A stretch of 64,000 bases of DNA from Cellulomonas sp. URHD0024 (GCF_000426185.1 NZ_AUEW01000013.1:61729-125728), one strand, 5' to 3'; counted from the first letter of the stretch, positions 44,097-53,493 are shown. The notes: generated from the sequence alone by a model not told the origin. Translations and numbers: made by a program.

Positions 44097-45442
44097 TGAG
44101 CGTCCCCTCCACCGCGTTCCTCGACGAGCTGCGCGCGCTCACGGAGCGGCGCCGCGCATCCTTCGTCCCGCTGACGTCCCCGTTCGACGGGGCGGACGAG
44201 GCGTCGCGCGCCCTCGTGCGGGCAGCGGCGAGCGCCGGGGAGGGCGACGTCCTCGATGTCGCGCGCGCGATCCACTCCCACCCGGAGGAGGCGTTCCGCG
44301 AGGTCCGCTCGGTCGCGGCGATCGCGGATCTGCTCGGTTCGCGCGGTGTTCCCACGACGGTCGGTTCGCACGGACTCTCGACGGCGCTCCGGGCGGGCTT
44401 GACCAAGGTCGGACCCGACGACGGCGCTGTTCGGGCGGACGCCGGTCCGACGATCGCGATCCTCGCGGAGTACGACGCCCTGCCCGACGTCGGTCACGCG
44501 TGCGGGCACCACCTGATCGCCGGCGCCGCGACCGGGGCGTTCCTCGCGCTGGTCCGGGCGGTCGGGAGCGGCCTCGACCTGCCGGGCCGTGTCCTGCTGC
44601 TGGGCACGCCGGCGGAGGAGGGGAGCTCGGGCAAGGAGATCCTGGCGCGCAACGGGTTCTTCGCGGGCGTGGACGCCGCGATCATGGTCCACCCGTTCGG
44701 CTTCGACGTCGTCGACCACCCGTTCCTCGGCCGTCGGCAGCTGCGCGTCACGTACCACGGGGTCGCCGCGCACGCGTCGGCGAGCCCGTTCATGGGGCGC
44801 AACGCCCTCGACGCCGTGGCGCTGAACTACCAGGCGGTGGCGATGCTCCGCCAGCACATCCCACCGAGCGACCGCGTGCACGGCGTGGTGCTCGAGGGCG
44901 GGACCCGGCCGAGCGTGGTGCCCGAGCGGGCCACCGTCGAGTACTACGTCCGCTCGGCCAGCCCGACGACCCTCAAGGACCTGTCCGAGCGTCTGGCGGA
45001 CATCGCGCGCGGTGCCGCCCTGGCCACGGGCACCACGGCCGAGCTCGTCTGGGACACCGCACCGTTCACGCTCCCGGTCCGGACCAACGGCCCGCTGGGG
45101 GAGCGCTGGGCCGTGCACCAGGCCGGTCAGGGGCGGACCGTGCTGGCCGGCGGCGTCGTCCCGGAGCTCCTTGCGGCGTCCACCGACTTCGGGAACGTCA
45201 GCGTGCGGCTGCCGGGCATCCACCCGATGATCGCGGTCAGCGACCCCGACGTCGCGCTGCACACCCGCGAGTTCGCGGAGGTCGCCGGCGGTCCACGGGG
45301 GGACGCGGCCGCGATCGACGGCGCGGTAGGGCTCGCGCTGACGGCGCTCGACTACCTCGCCGACCCGGCTCTGCGGGCGGCCGTCACGCAGGACTTCGAG
45401 GACGCCGGCGGCGTCCTGGACGTCGAGGGGTACTTCTCATGA
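44096..45442 (+). CDS. M20-family amidohydrolase (N-acyl amino acid deacylase-like)
   Basis: 448 aa. Di-metal peptidase M20D marks: IHSHPEEAFREVRS near residue 57, EYDALPDVGHACGHHLIAGAA near 125, GTPAEEGSSGKEIL near 172, HPFGFD near 202, dimerisation-domain VTYHGVAAHASASPFMGRNALDA near 218-240, and late STDFGNVSVRLPGIHP. AbgB/YxeP relatives remove acyl groups from N-acyl amino acids. In this operon it could de-acetylate the product after monooxygenation. The 1042-aa frame opening at 42314 is a shadow. Confidence 0.88.
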   Translation: MSVPSTAFLDELRALTERRRASFVPLTSPFDGADEASRALVRAAASAGEGDVLDVARAIHSHPEEAFREVRSVAAIADLLGSRGVPTTVGSHGLSTALRAGLTKVGPDDGAVRADAGPTIAILAEYDALPDVGHACGHHLIAGAATGAFLALVRAVGSGLDLPGRVLLLGTPAEEGSSGKEILARNGFFAGVDAAIMVHPFGFDVVDHPFLGRRQLRVTYHGVAAHASASPFMGRNALDAVALNYQAVAMLRQHIPPSDRVHGVVLEGGTRPSVVPERATVEYYVRSASPTTLKDLSERLADIARGAALATGTTAELVWDTAPFTLPVRTNGPLGERWAVHQAGQGRTVLAGGVVPELLAASTDFGNVSVRLPGIHPMIAVSDPDVALHTREFAEVAGGPRGDAAAIDGAVGLALTALDYLADPALRAAVTQDFEDAGGVLDVEGYFS

Positions 45443-45489
45443 GCGAGCTGCTCCGGTGCCCCGTTGCTCGAACGAAGGAGACGGCATGA
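45439..45489 (+). CDS. 16-residue coupling ORF between amidohydrolase and tandem-GNAT genes
   Basis: Peptide MSELLRCPVARTKETA. Its ATG overlaps the amidohydrolase stop (ATGA, 45439-45442) and its TGA overlaps the next ATG (ATGA, 45486-45489), and it contains the AAGGAG ribosome site of the next gene. It may only keep ribosomes running across the junction; its single Cys codon could make it sensitive to charged tRNA-Cys (speculation). Confidence 0.4.
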   Translation: MSELLRCPVARTKETA

Positions 45490-46484
45490 GCGTCGACGTG
45501 CGGACCGCGCGGCCCGACGAGTACGACGCGGTCGCAACGCTGACCGAGCACGGGTTCGCGACGGGGCCGTTCGGCCCGTCCCAGGATCCGGCGCGGCTCG
45601 CTCTCCTGCGCGACGCCGCCGGCCGGGCAGCGGCCGGCGACCTGCTCGTCGCCGCGGACGGGGACCGGTTGCTCGGCACCGCGAGCCTGCTGCGCCCCGA
45701 TTCCGGGTACACCCGGCAGGCCCGGGACGGCGAGGCCGAGCTCCGGCTGCTCGCCACGGCGCCGGACGCGCGCGGACAGGGCGTCGGCGCGGCCCTGCTG
45801 GCAGCGTCGGTCGATCGCGCACGCGCGTGGGGCGTCTCGGCGCTGGTGCTCGACACCGGCGCACGCAACGTGGCCTCCCAGCGGCTCTACCACCGGCTCG
45901 GGTTCGAGCGGCTGGTCGAGCGCGAGTCCGTCGAAGGTCTGGTCGTGTTCGGTTACGACTTCTCGCGGACCGGCCTGGTCGTCCGCCTCGTCGCGCCGCA
46001 CGAGTACGAGCGCGTCGCCGAGCTGTCGGTGGAGGCCTACGCGCACGACTACGACATCTCCGACGAGTACCGCACGTCGCTGGCCGACGTGGCGACCCGG
46101 GCGCGCGAGCACGAGGTCTGGGTAGTCGAGGACCTGGCGACCGGCGAGCTGCTCGGGACGGTCGCCACCCCGCGGCCGGGAGGGCACATCTCGCCGCTCG
46201 GCCAAGAAGGTGAGCTCGACTTCCGGCTGCTCGCGGTCTCCCCGGCCGCCCGGCGCCGGGGGATCGGGGCCCTGCTCACCGAGCACGTGATCACCCTGGC
46301 CCGCCGGCGCAGCCTCGACCGCGTCGTCATGAACTCCGGACCCCAGATGCTCGGCGCACACGCGCTCTACCACCGCCTCGGCTTCGTCCGGCTCACCGAT
46401 CGTGAGACCCGGGTCGTCGCCGGCGGCACCCTGCTCGCCTTCGGGTTCGACACCGCCCCACTAGCGCAAGGAGCACGTCCGTGA
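45486..46484 (+). CDS. Tandem-GNAT acetyltransferase (MshD-like layout)
   Basis: 332 aa with two GNAT domains: first about 1-160 (ACoA loop APDARGQGVGAALLAASVD near residue 97, ASQRLYHRLGFERL) and second about 165-320 (SPAARRRGIGALLTEHVI near 258, AHALYHRLGFVRLTD). The paired layout and size recall mycothiol synthase MshD, which acetylates a cysteinyl amine, but the genomic setting points to acetylation of S-substituted cysteine. ATG 45486 has AAGGAG upstream; the stop overlaps the next gene by 4 nt. Confidence 0.82.
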   Translation: MSVDVRTARPDEYDAVATLTEHGFATGPFGPSQDPARLALLRDAAGRAAAGDLLVAADGDRLLGTASLLRPDSGYTRQARDGEAELRLLATAPDARGQGVGAALLAASVDRARAWGVSALVLDTGARNVASQRLYHRLGFERLVERESVEGLVVFGYDFSRTGLVVRLVAPHEYERVAELSVEAYAHDYDISDEYRTSLADVATRAREHEVWVVEDLATGELLGTVATPRPGGHISPLGQEGELDFRLLAVSPAARRRGIGALLTEHVITLARRRSLDRVVMNSGPQMLGAHALYHRLGFVRLTDRETRVVAGGTLLAFGFDTAPLAQGARP

Positions 46485-47587
46485 AGTTCCAGGTCCTCGA
46501 CATCGTCCCGCACGGCCCCCACCCCGTCACCGGCGAGCTGCTCGACCCGTCCACCCGGCTGGAGCGCGTCGTCGAGACCGCGGTGCTCGCCGAGCAGCTC
46601 GGGCTCGAATCGTTCGCGGTGGGGGAGCGGCACGCCGGTGACTTCCTGTCGTCGTCGCCGACCGTCCTGCTCGGCGCGCTCGCGCAGGCGACGGAGCGGA
46701 TCCTGCTCAGCACGGGTGTGACCGTGCTCAGCCTGCTCGACCCCGTCCGTGTCGCCGAGGACTACGCGACCATCGACCTGCTCTCGCGCGGGCGGCTGGA
46801 GATCGTCATCGGCAAGGGCAACGAGGACCGGCACTTCCCGCTGTTCGGGCTCGCGCTGGAGCACCAGTACGACTACCTGGAGGAGAACTACGAGCTCCTC
46901 AAGCGCCTGCTCGGCGAGGAGCACGTCGACTGGCAGGGCACGTTCCACGCACCGCTGACCGACGCCACGACGCTCCCGCGTCCGTACGACGGCCCCTTCC
47001 GCATCTGGCACGGCTCGGCGACCAGCACGATCGCGGTCGACCTCGCCGCCAAGCACGGCGACCCCATCGTGTCCGCCAACGCCCTGCAGCCGCGCGAGAA
47101 CTACAAGGTGCTCATCGACCGGTACCGCGAGCAGCTGGTCGCCCACGGGCACGACCCGTCCGTCGGCTACGTGGGCTCCGGCTCGGGTGGCCTGTTCCTG
47201 GCCGACACCACCGAGCAGGCGACCGAGGAGTACCGCGCGGTGTACGAGGGGTTCGCGGCGCGCATGGCGGCCCGGCACGTCGGCGAGACGCGGCCCGGCA
47301 AGGTCTCGTCGTTCACGCACATCGAGGACGCCGTCGAGCGTGGCCCGGCCCTCGTCGGCTCCCCGGAGCGTGTCGCGGAGAAGATCCTGGACTACCACGG
47401 CTCGTACGGGCACGACCTGCAGTCGGTCTCGCTCAACCCGGTGCTGCCGTACGAGCAGCAGAAAGACGTGCTGCGCCGGTTCGCCGAGGAGGTCGTCCCG
47501 CTGGTCCGTGCCGAGGTGTCGACGACCCTGTGGGGACCGCAGGATCCGGGTCGCGCCCGTGGCCTGGACCGCCTGCTGGCCGTCTGA
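46481..47587 (+). CDS. Luciferase-like (LLM) FMN-dependent monooxygenase 1
   Basis: 368 aa, (beta/alpha)8 bacterial luciferase fold: ESFAVGERHAGDFLSSSPTVLLGALAQATERILLS in two parts from residue 43, LLDPVRVAEDYATIDLLSRGRLEIVIGKGNE near 85-110, and C-terminal GSPERVAEKILDYH near 290. Uses FMNH2 and O2, in this family often to break C-S, C-N or sulfonate bonds. GTG 46481 overlaps the tandem-GNAT stop. 1 nt separates it from the second monooxygenase. Exact subfamily not settled. Confidence 0.88.
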   Translation: MKFQVLDIVPHGPHPVTGELLDPSTRLERVVETAVLAEQLGLESFAVGERHAGDFLSSSPTVLLGALAQATERILLSTGVTVLSLLDPVRVAEDYATIDLLSRGRLEIVIGKGNEDRHFPLFGLALEHQYDYLEENYELLKRLLGEEHVDWQGTFHAPLTDATTLPRPYDGPFRIWHGSATSTIAVDLAAKHGDPIVSANALQPRENYKVLIDRYREQLVAHGHDPSVGYVGSGSGGLFLADTTEQATEEYRAVYEGFAARMAARHVGETRPGKVSSFTHIEDAVERGPALVGSPERVAEKILDYHGSYGHDLQSVSLNPVLPYEQQKDVLRRFAEEVVPLVRAEVSTTLWGPQDPGRARGLDRLLAV

Positions 47588-47588
47588 C

Positions 47589-48698
47589 GTGGCGGTCGAG
47601 TTCCTCGGCGCCGGGTACGGCAACCCGTCGACCGAGACCACGCCACTCGTCGGACCTGTGTGGGATCCCGGCTACACGCGGGAGATCGTGCGCGCGCACG
47701 AAGCGAGCGGCTGGGACCACGTGCTGTTCCCGTACGCGTCCGACGGTCCGGACCCCGCGCAGGCGGCGGCCTGGGCGGCGGCGCACACGGACCGTATCCG
47801 GCTGCGGGTCGCGCACCGCCCCAACGTCTCGGCGCCCACCTTCGCCGCCAAGACGTTCGCGACGCTCGACACCGCGTCCGGCGGGCGCGTCACCGTGCAC
47901 CTCATCGCGGGCGGTCTGACCAGCGACCAGCGGGCCGAGGGTGACGACCTCGACAAGGACGCGCGCTACGACCGGCTCGCCGAGTACGCGATAGTGCTCC
48001 TGCAGTCGTGGACCTCGTCGCGGCCGTTCACGCACGTCGGCCCGTACTACCGCGCGCAGGAGTTCGTCCTGCGCGCTCGGTCGCCGGCGCGCCCTGGCCT
48101 CTCGGCGGGCGGAGCGTCGCGACGAGCCCTCGAGGTCGGTGCGCGCGTCGCCGACGTGTTCGCGTTCTTCGGCGAACCGCTGGCGGCGACCGCTGCGCAG
48201 GTCCAGCTGCTCCGGTCGTTCGCCGCCGCAGCAGACCGGCCGTCGCCGCGCCTGCAGATCGCGTTCCGGCCGATCGTCGCGCCCACGGACGAGGAGGCCT
48301 GGGCCAAGGCGCGTGCCATCCGCGCGCGCATCGACGAGCTGGCGGCGCCGCGGGCGGTCCGGACCCTGACCGAGGCGCCACGCGAACCGGGCAAGCTGCC
48401 TGAGAACACCGCGAACCTGCGCCTCGCCGAGCTGGCCGCGTCGGGGGAGCGGCACGACCGGGCGCTGTGGACCCCGACCGTCGCTGGTGCGGGCGGCCTG
48501 CCCACGAGCGCGACGGCTCTCGTCGGCTCGTACCGAACCGTCGCCGACGCCCTGCTGGACTACGTCGACCTGGGCTTCGAGATCTTCGGGCTGCGCGGGT
48601 ACGACCTGCTCGCGGACGCGGTCGAGTTCGGCGAGAACGTCATCCCGCTGGTCCACGCGGGTGTGGCCGCTCGCGCCGGGACTACCCTGACCCCATGA
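47589..48698 (+). CDS. Luciferase-like (SsuD-type) FMN-dependent monooxygenase 2
   Basis: 369 aa. More SsuD-like than its neighbour: [13 protein letters not shown] near residue 39, [35 protein letters not shown] around 75-110, then the family stretch [20 protein letters not shown] and C-terminal [29 protein letters not shown]. SsuD releases sulfite from alkanesulfonates. GTG 47589 is preceded directly by the first monooxygenase gene. Its last 4 bases overlap the proA start, so the operon abuts proA. Confidence 0.85.
   Translation: MAVEFLGAGYGNPSTETTPLVGPVWDPGYTREIVRAHEASGWDHVLFPYASDGPDPAQAAAWAAAHTDRIRLRVAHRPNVSAPTFAAKTFATLDTASGGRVTVHLIAGGLTSDQRAEGDDLDKDARYDRLAEYAIVLLQSWTSSRPFTHVGPYYRAQEFVLRARSPARPGLSAGGASRRALEVGARVADVFAFFGEPLAATAAQVQLLRSFAAAADRPSPRLQIAFRPIVAPTDEEAWAKARAIRARIDELAAPRAVRTLTEAPREPGKLPENTANLRLAELAASGERHDRALWTPTVAGAGGLPTSATALVGSYRTVADALLDYVDLGFEIFGLRGYDLLADAVEFGENVIPLVHAGVAARAGTTLTP
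48683..48688 (+). promoter_or_regulatory. -10 hexamer TACCCT for proA, inside the monooxygenase gene
   Basis: TACCCT with the 6-nt spacer GACCCC before ATG 48695. It lies within the last codons of the SsuD-like gene, so proA keeps its own promoter. Confidence 0.5.
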
Positions 48699-50005
48699 CC
48701 ACGTCGCTCGAGCAGCCGCTCCTGCAAGCACCCGAGACGCCGGACGTCACGGCCGCTGTCCGCACCGTCGCGGAGCGCGCCAAGGTCGCGTCCCGCACCC
48801 TCGCCACCGCCACCCGCGCGACCAAGGACGCCGCGCTGCGTGCCATGGCCGACGCCCTGGTCGAGGCGACGCCGCAGATCATCGAGGCCAACGCGGTGGA
48901 TCTGGAGCGCGGACGCGTCAACGGCACGTCCGCCGGTCTCCTGGACCGCCTGGAGCTCACACCGGAGCGGATCGTCGGGATCGCCGACGCCCTGCGTGAG
49001 CTCGCCGCGCTGCCCGACCCGGTCGGCGAGGTGGTCCGCGGCTCGACGCTGCCGAACGGGCTGCGCATGCGGCAGGTCCGCGTCCCGATGGGCGTCGTGG
49101 GCATGATCTACGAAGCCCGACCGAACGTGACCGTCGACGCCGCCGGGCTCGCGCTCAAGAGCGGCAACGCGGTGATCCTGCGCGGTGGGTCCGCCGCTGC
49201 GGCGAGCAACGAGCTGATCGTCGACGTCCTGTCGCGCGCCCTCGTCTCCCAGCGCCTGCCCGGTGCGCTCGTCCAGTCGATCGACGCGTACGGGCGCGAG
49301 GGTGCGGTCGCACTCATGCACGCCCGCGGGCTGGTCGACATCCTGGTCCCGCGCGGCGGAGCCGACCTGATCCAGACCGTCGTCCGCGAGTCGACCGTTC
49401 CCGTGGTCGAGACCGGCGTCGGCAACGTGCACGTCTACGTGGACGAGACCGCGGACCTCGCGATGGCGCTGCCCATCCTGCTGAACGCGAAGACGCAGCG
49501 TGTCGGGGTCTGCAACGCCGCGGAGACCCTTCTCGTCCACCGGGCGGTGGCCGACGAGTTCCTGCCGGTGGCGATCGCGATGCTCGCCGACGAGGGCGTG
49601 ACGATCCACGGGTGTGAGGAAACTCTCGCGCTGGCACCCGAAGAGGCTGACGTGGTGCCGGCCACCGACGAGGACTGGGCGACGGAGTACCTCTCGCTCG
49701 ACCTGGCTGTCCGCGTCGTCGACGACCTGGACGAGGCCCTGGAGCACATCCACCGCTGGAGCTCGGGGCACACCGAGGCGATCGTCACGCAGGACCTGGC
49801 CGCCTCCGAGCGGTTCGTGGCCGAGGTGGACTCCGCCGCGGTCATGGTCAACGCCTCGACGAGGTTCACCGACGGTGGTCAGCTGGGCCTCGGCGCGGAG
49901 ATCGGCATCTCCACGCAGAAGCTGCACGCGCGAGGGCCGATGGGCCTTGCCGAGCTGACGACGACCAAGTGGATCGTGCACGGAGACGGGCACGTCAGGC
50001 CCTGA
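48695..50005 (+). CDS. proA: Gamma-glutamyl phosphate reductase
   Basis: 436 aa, aldehyde dehydrogenase fold; NADPH reduction of glutamyl-5-phosphate in proline synthesis. Marks: [21 protein letters not shown] near residue 127, [14 protein letters not shown] near 157, VPRGGADLI near 218, catalytic Cys in [14 protein letters not shown] near residue 271, and C-terminal [29 protein letters not shown] in parts. ATG 48695 overlaps the monooxygenase stop and has a leaderless -10. Confidence 0.96.
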   Translation: MTTSLEQPLLQAPETPDVTAAVRTVAERAKVASRTLATATRATKDAALRAMADALVEATPQIIEANAVDLERGRVNGTSAGLLDRLELTPERIVGIADALRELAALPDPVGEVVRGSTLPNGLRMRQVRVPMGVVGMIYEARPNVTVDAAGLALKSGNAVILRGGSAAAASNELIVDVLSRALVSQRLPGALVQSIDAYGREGAVALMHARGLVDILVPRGGADLIQTVVRESTVPVVETGVGNVHVYVDETADLAMALPILLNAKTQRVGVCNAAETLLVHRAVADEFLPVAIAMLADEGVTIHGCEETLALAPEEADVVPATDEDWATEYLSLDLAVRVVDDLDEALEHIHRWSSGHTEAIVTQDLAASERFVAEVDSAAVMVNASTRFTDGGQLGLGAEIGISTQKLHARGPMGLAELTTTKWIVHGDGHVRP

Positions 50006-50061
50006 AACCACAGCCGATCGTGCGACACTGATCGCACCCGCCCCACCCCTGGAGGACTGTC

Positions 50062-50202
50062 GTGCGTGTTGCCGCTGAAGCTGCCGAGGCTGTGAACGAG
50101 CTGCCCTTCGAGCCGTGGGTCTTCGGCGTCGGCGCGTTCGTCGGGCTCGTCGCCATGATGCTCATCGCGTACGCGTTCAAGAGCGTCGGGACGCGCCACT
50201 GA
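50062..50202 (+). CDS. 46-residue single-pass membrane protein
   Basis: Small protein starting [19 protein letters not shown] with one membrane helix [20 protein letters not shown] and a short basic end KSVGTRH. GTG 50062 has GGAGG 6 nt upstream, a strong ribosome site. Small one-helix proteins of this kind sit between proA and nadD in other actinobacteria. Function unknown. Confidence 0.75.
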   Translation: MRVAAEAAEAVNELPFEPWVFGVGAFVGLVAMMLIAYAFKSVGTRH

Positions 50203-50263
50203 CCCGGACCCCCGGAGGGAGCGACCGCTCGCGCGGTCGAGGGATCGACGGAGGGATCGACCG

Positions 50264-50872
50264 ATGACGCAGTCGTCCGTCCGGAGGCAGCGCCTCGGGG
50301 TCATGGGCGGCACGTTCGATCCCATCCACCACGGCCACCTGGTCGCCGCGAGCGAGGTCGCCGCGAGGTTCGACCTCGACGAGGTCGTCTTCGTCCCCAC
50401 GGGTCAGCCGACGTTCAAGCTCGACCAGGCCGTGACGCTCGCGGAGCACCGCTACCTGATGACCGTCATCGCGACGGCGTCGAACCCGCGGTTCACCGTG
50501 AGCCGGGTGGACGTGGACCGAGCGGGTGTGACATACACCGTCGACACGCTCCGAGACCTCAAGACGGCGCGACCGGACGCCGAACTGTTCTTCATCACGG
50601 GTGCGGACGCCATCACGCAGATCCTGACGTGGAAGGATGCGGACGAGCTCTTCTCGATGGCGCAGTTCGTGGCGGTCACCCGCCCAGGACACGCGTTGTC
50701 GATCGACGGGCTCCCCGGGGATCGAGTCCAGGTCCTGGAGGTCCCAGCCCTGGCGATCTCGTCGACGGATGTCCGCGCACGCGAGAGTGCCGGGCAACCG
50801 GTGTGGTACCTCGTCCCGGACGGGGTTGTTCAGTACATCGCCAAGCACAGGTTGTATCGAGGAATGTCATGA
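50264..50872 (+). CDS. nadD: Nicotinate-nucleotide adenylyltransferase
   Basis: 202 aa, makes deamido-NAD from NaMN and ATP. T/HxGH motif in [21 protein letters not shown] at residues 12-32; [10 protein letters not shown] near 46; FITGADAI near 108; ATP-site motif ISSTDVRAR near residue 166. ATG 50264 has GGAGGGA upstream. Stop overlaps the next gene (ATGA). Confidence 0.96.
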   Translation: MTQSSVRRQRLGVMGGTFDPIHHGHLVAASEVAARFDLDEVVFVPTGQPTFKLDQAVTLAEHRYLMTVIATASNPRFTVSRVDVDRAGVTYTVDTLRDLKTARPDAELFFITGADAITQILTWKDADELFSMAQFVAVTRPGHALSIDGLPGDRVQVLEVPALAISSTDVRARESAGQPVWYLVPDGVVQYIAKHRLYRGMS

Positions 50873-52320
50873 GTGAAACCGGAGAGCGGCGCAGTCGCCG
50901 TGAGCTTCACCGGCCCGAGACGGGTTCCGTCGAGGGTGTCGCGCCCGACGCCGGGTCCGCGGCGCCCCAGCCGACCCCGCCGGCCACGTCGGCGGCTCCG
51001 GTCTCCCGCCGTGCGATGCGCGAACAGGGCACCGACAGCTCGGCTGTCACTGGTGCCACCGACGCGGCGCGGTCCCGCCGATCCATCCGGGACACCGCGC
51101 TCGACCCCACGAGTGCCCGACCCGGCTCGCCGGCGGTCCCGACGACACGACCGGAGTCCTGGTCCGCGCCGTCCCCGTCCTCGGGCGGCTCCGTGCCGAG
51201 CCCGTCCCGGACGCCGGCGTCGACCCAGCAGGCTGCGTCGGCGACGGCCAGGCCCTCGTCGCCACCGGCGGCAGCGCCCGCACGCCCGCAGCCCGCCGCC
51301 CCGGCGCGGCCGCCGGCCCAGTCGCGGTCGGCGCAAGCGCAGCCGTCGGCTCCTGCACCGACCGCCCAGCAGTGGGGACAGCGCGGCGCCGAACCGGGAC
51401 CAGCGTCCGCTCCGGCGCCGGGATCCGGCTCGGCCGCACCGGTCGCTCGCCCCACCCAGCCGTCCCCGGTTCCGACCCGCACCCCGGTCCAGGCCGCGGG
51501 CGCACAGCCGCCCGCGACCTCCGCGACCCGTCCAGGAACGACTCCGCCGTCGGCCCAGCCGGTCGGTGCTCAGCCGAACGTCCCTGCGCGGTCGAGCGTC
51601 CTGCCCGGTGCCGCGCAGCCGGCCCCGACAGCGCGTCCGGCGACGCCCCCCGGGTTCGGGCAGCAGCCGCCGCTCGCTGGGCAGTCGTCGCCCGCGTCGG
51701 GACTCGACGGTCCGGCGGCGGCACGCCGTGATGGGCCGAGCTGGATCGCCGCGACCCCGGCCGCCTCCGCAGCCTCCGCCCCGCCGGCCTCCGCCCAGGC
51801 GTGGGCGCCGGCTGGTGCGACCGAGGTGCAGGGCGCGCCGACGTGGCAGCCCAGTCCGGCGCAGTCCCGCTCGACCGCACCCGCCGGCGGCCGACCGAGC
51901 GAACCCCAGGCCTCCGCGCCCGCGCAGAGCTGGGCCCCGACACCGAGCGCCTCCGCGGACGTCGCTCCGGCACCGGTGGCCTGGGCCCCGACGGCCCCGG
52001 CCTCGGCGGGTGGCACCGTGCCGGCCCCGCGCGTGGGCACGGAAGGCTTCGCCGCCGGCCCGGTCGCCGCCTCGGCGCCGGCCCAGGCGACCGGCGCGCC
52101 TCACGACGAGGACGACGAGGACGACGAGGACCTCCGGCCCCGGCACCCGTACAGCTGGTTGCACTTCCTCGCGCTGATCCTGGTGGCGTTCGTGCTCGGC
52201 TTCCTCATCGTGCTCCTGTGGAGCCAGTCGGGTGGCCTCAGCGCCTCGGGTACCGGCCCGGCACCCGCATCGGCCTCGGCCGTGCCCATGTCACTCGGCC
52301 TCGTCGCCGATCCCGTCTGA
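50869..52320 (+). CDS. Pro/Ala/Ser-rich membrane-anchored protein
   Basis: 483 aa. The first ~410 residues are low complexity, rich in Pro, Ala, Ser, Gln and Gly with early Arg clusters ([19 protein letters not shown]), then an acidic run DEDDEDDED near residue 408, [11 protein letters not shown], one membrane helix [19 protein letters not shown], and a short tail. The N-terminal region should be cytosolic if the acidic/basic flank follows the positive-inside rule. No enzyme domain seen. Lies between nadD and rsfS and overlaps nadD by 4 nt. LytR-CpsA-Psr genes often occupy this place, but no such domain exists here. Confidence 0.7.
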
Positions 52321-52342
52321 TCCCCCCAACCCGAGGAGACCC

Positions 52343-52732
52343 GTGGCTGCGACCGAACGTGCTATCGAGCTTGCCGTAGCGGCGGCTCGCGCCGCGTCCG
52401 ACATCAAGGCCGAGGAGATCATCGCGCTCGACGTGAGCGAGCAGCTGGTGCTCACCGATGTCTTCCTCATCGCCTCCGGCACCAACGAGCGGCAGGTCGG
52501 CGCGATCGTCGACGCCGTCGAGGAGTCCCTGTTCAAGCTCGGTGCGAAGCCGATCCGGCGCGAGGGCAAGAGCGCGGGCCGCTGGGTGCTCGTCGACTTC
52601 GGTGACATCGTCGTCCACGTACAGCACGCCGAGGACCGGGTGTACTACGCGCTCGAGCGGCTGTGGAAGGACTGCCCGGTGATCGACCTGCCCGCCGACG
52701 CCCGGGGGACCGACGAGGGCGCCGACGCGTGA
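52343..52732 (+). CDS. rsfS: Ribosome silencing factor
   Basis: 129 aa, RsfS/DUF143: binds L14 and blocks subunit joining in starvation. Core: AIELAVAAARAASDIKAEEIIALDVSEQLVLTDVFLIASGTNERQV in parts from residue 6, then GRWVLVDFGDIVVHVQ near 79 and RVYYALERLWKDCP. GTG 52343 has GAGGAG upstream; next gene overlaps by 4 nt. Confidence 0.95.
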   Translation: MAATERAIELAVAAARAASDIKAEEIIALDVSEQLVLTDVFLIASGTNERQVGAIVDAVEESLFKLGAKPIRREGKSAGRWVLVDFGDIVVHVQHAEDRVYYALERLWKDCPVIDLPADARGTDEGADA

Positions 52733-53421
52733 CGGCTGGTCGTCTGCTCCTGGTACGGCACGGTCGCACCGCCTACAACTCGCAGGCGCGGCTGCAGGGC
52801 CAGGTCGACATCCCGCTCGACGAGGTGGGCCGCTGGCAGGCTCGTACGGCCGTGGCGCTGCTCCTCGCTCGGCACGAGCCGACCGTCGTCGTCACCTCCG
52901 ACCTGACGCGCGCCCACGAGACGGCGAGGTTCGTCGCACGGGCGGCAGGGCTGGACCTCCTCGTCGACCCCCGGCTTCGCGAGCGCGGGTTCGGCGTCTG
53001 GGAAGGGCTGACCGGCGACGACCTGCGGCGCGACTGGGCCGACGAGTTCGCCGTCTGGCGGGCCGGCGGCCAGCCCGAGGGTGTCGGCGCCGAGACGCGC
53101 GCCGAGGTCGCTGCGCGGACGAGCGAAGGCATCAGGGAGCACGTGGCCGCGCTCGGTCGCGACGACACCCTGGTGGTCGTCTCGCACGGCTCGGCGATCA
53201 GCAGCGCGGTCGGCGCGCTGCTCGGGATGCCGGAGGACTGGCACGGATTCAGCGGCATGCACAACGCCCACTGGACCGAGCTGATCGCTACCCGGGGGGA
53301 CATCGCCCCCGCCTGGAGGATGGTCGGCTACAACCTCGGTCCGACGGATGCGTCCTCCGACTGGAACGCCGGTCCGGACTCCGCGCACGACGCCGACTCC
53401 GAGACCCGCGACCCCGATTAG
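52729..53421 (+). CDS. Histidine phosphatase (phosphoglycerate mutase-like)
   Basis: 230 aa, branch 1. Phosphohistidine motif LLLVRHGRTAYNSQARLQGQVDIPL begins at residue 6; second His in VVVSHGSAISS near residue 148; Glu in RLRERGFGVWEG. GTG 52729 overlaps the rsfS stop. Actinobacterial genes here are often annotated as glucosyl-3-phosphoglycerate phosphatase or cobC-like; substrate not fixed. The Asp/Ser-rich tail is dispensable-looking. Confidence 0.9.
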   Translation: MTAGRLLLVRHGRTAYNSQARLQGQVDIPLDEVGRWQARTAVALLLARHEPTVVVTSDLTRAHETARFVARAAGLDLLVDPRLRERGFGVWEGLTGDDLRRDWADEFAVWRAGGQPEGVGAETRAEVAARTSEGIREHVAALGRDDTLVVVSHGSAISSAVGALLGMPEDWHGFSGMHNAHWTELIATRGDIAPAWRMVGYNLGPTDASSDWNAGPDSAHDADSETRDPD

Positions 53422-53442
53422 CGTTTGGGCGGCCGATCGTCG

Positions 53443-53448
53443 TAAACT
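53443..53448 (+). promoter_or_regulatory. -10 hexamer TAAACT for tRNA-Ala
   Basis: TAAACT 45 nt before the mature tRNA 5' end; no good -35 at 17 bp, a weak TAGCGT lies at 18. Confidence 0.4.
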
Positions 53449-53493
53449 CTCCCAGCGCCCGCAAGGGCGTGGTGGCCCGTCACGGCGGGCCGC

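Noticed and set aside
42314..45442. A 1042-aa open frame covering MFS, rhodanese and amidohydrolase
   Set aside because: Only the part after ATG 44096 is protein-like (M20). The rest is a high-GC shadow of the MFS and rhodanese genes.
45486..46484. Calling the tandem GNAT mshD (mycothiol synthase)
   Set aside because: The domain layout fits, but the operon context is sulfur scavenging and mshD normally stands alone; the symbol is not justified.
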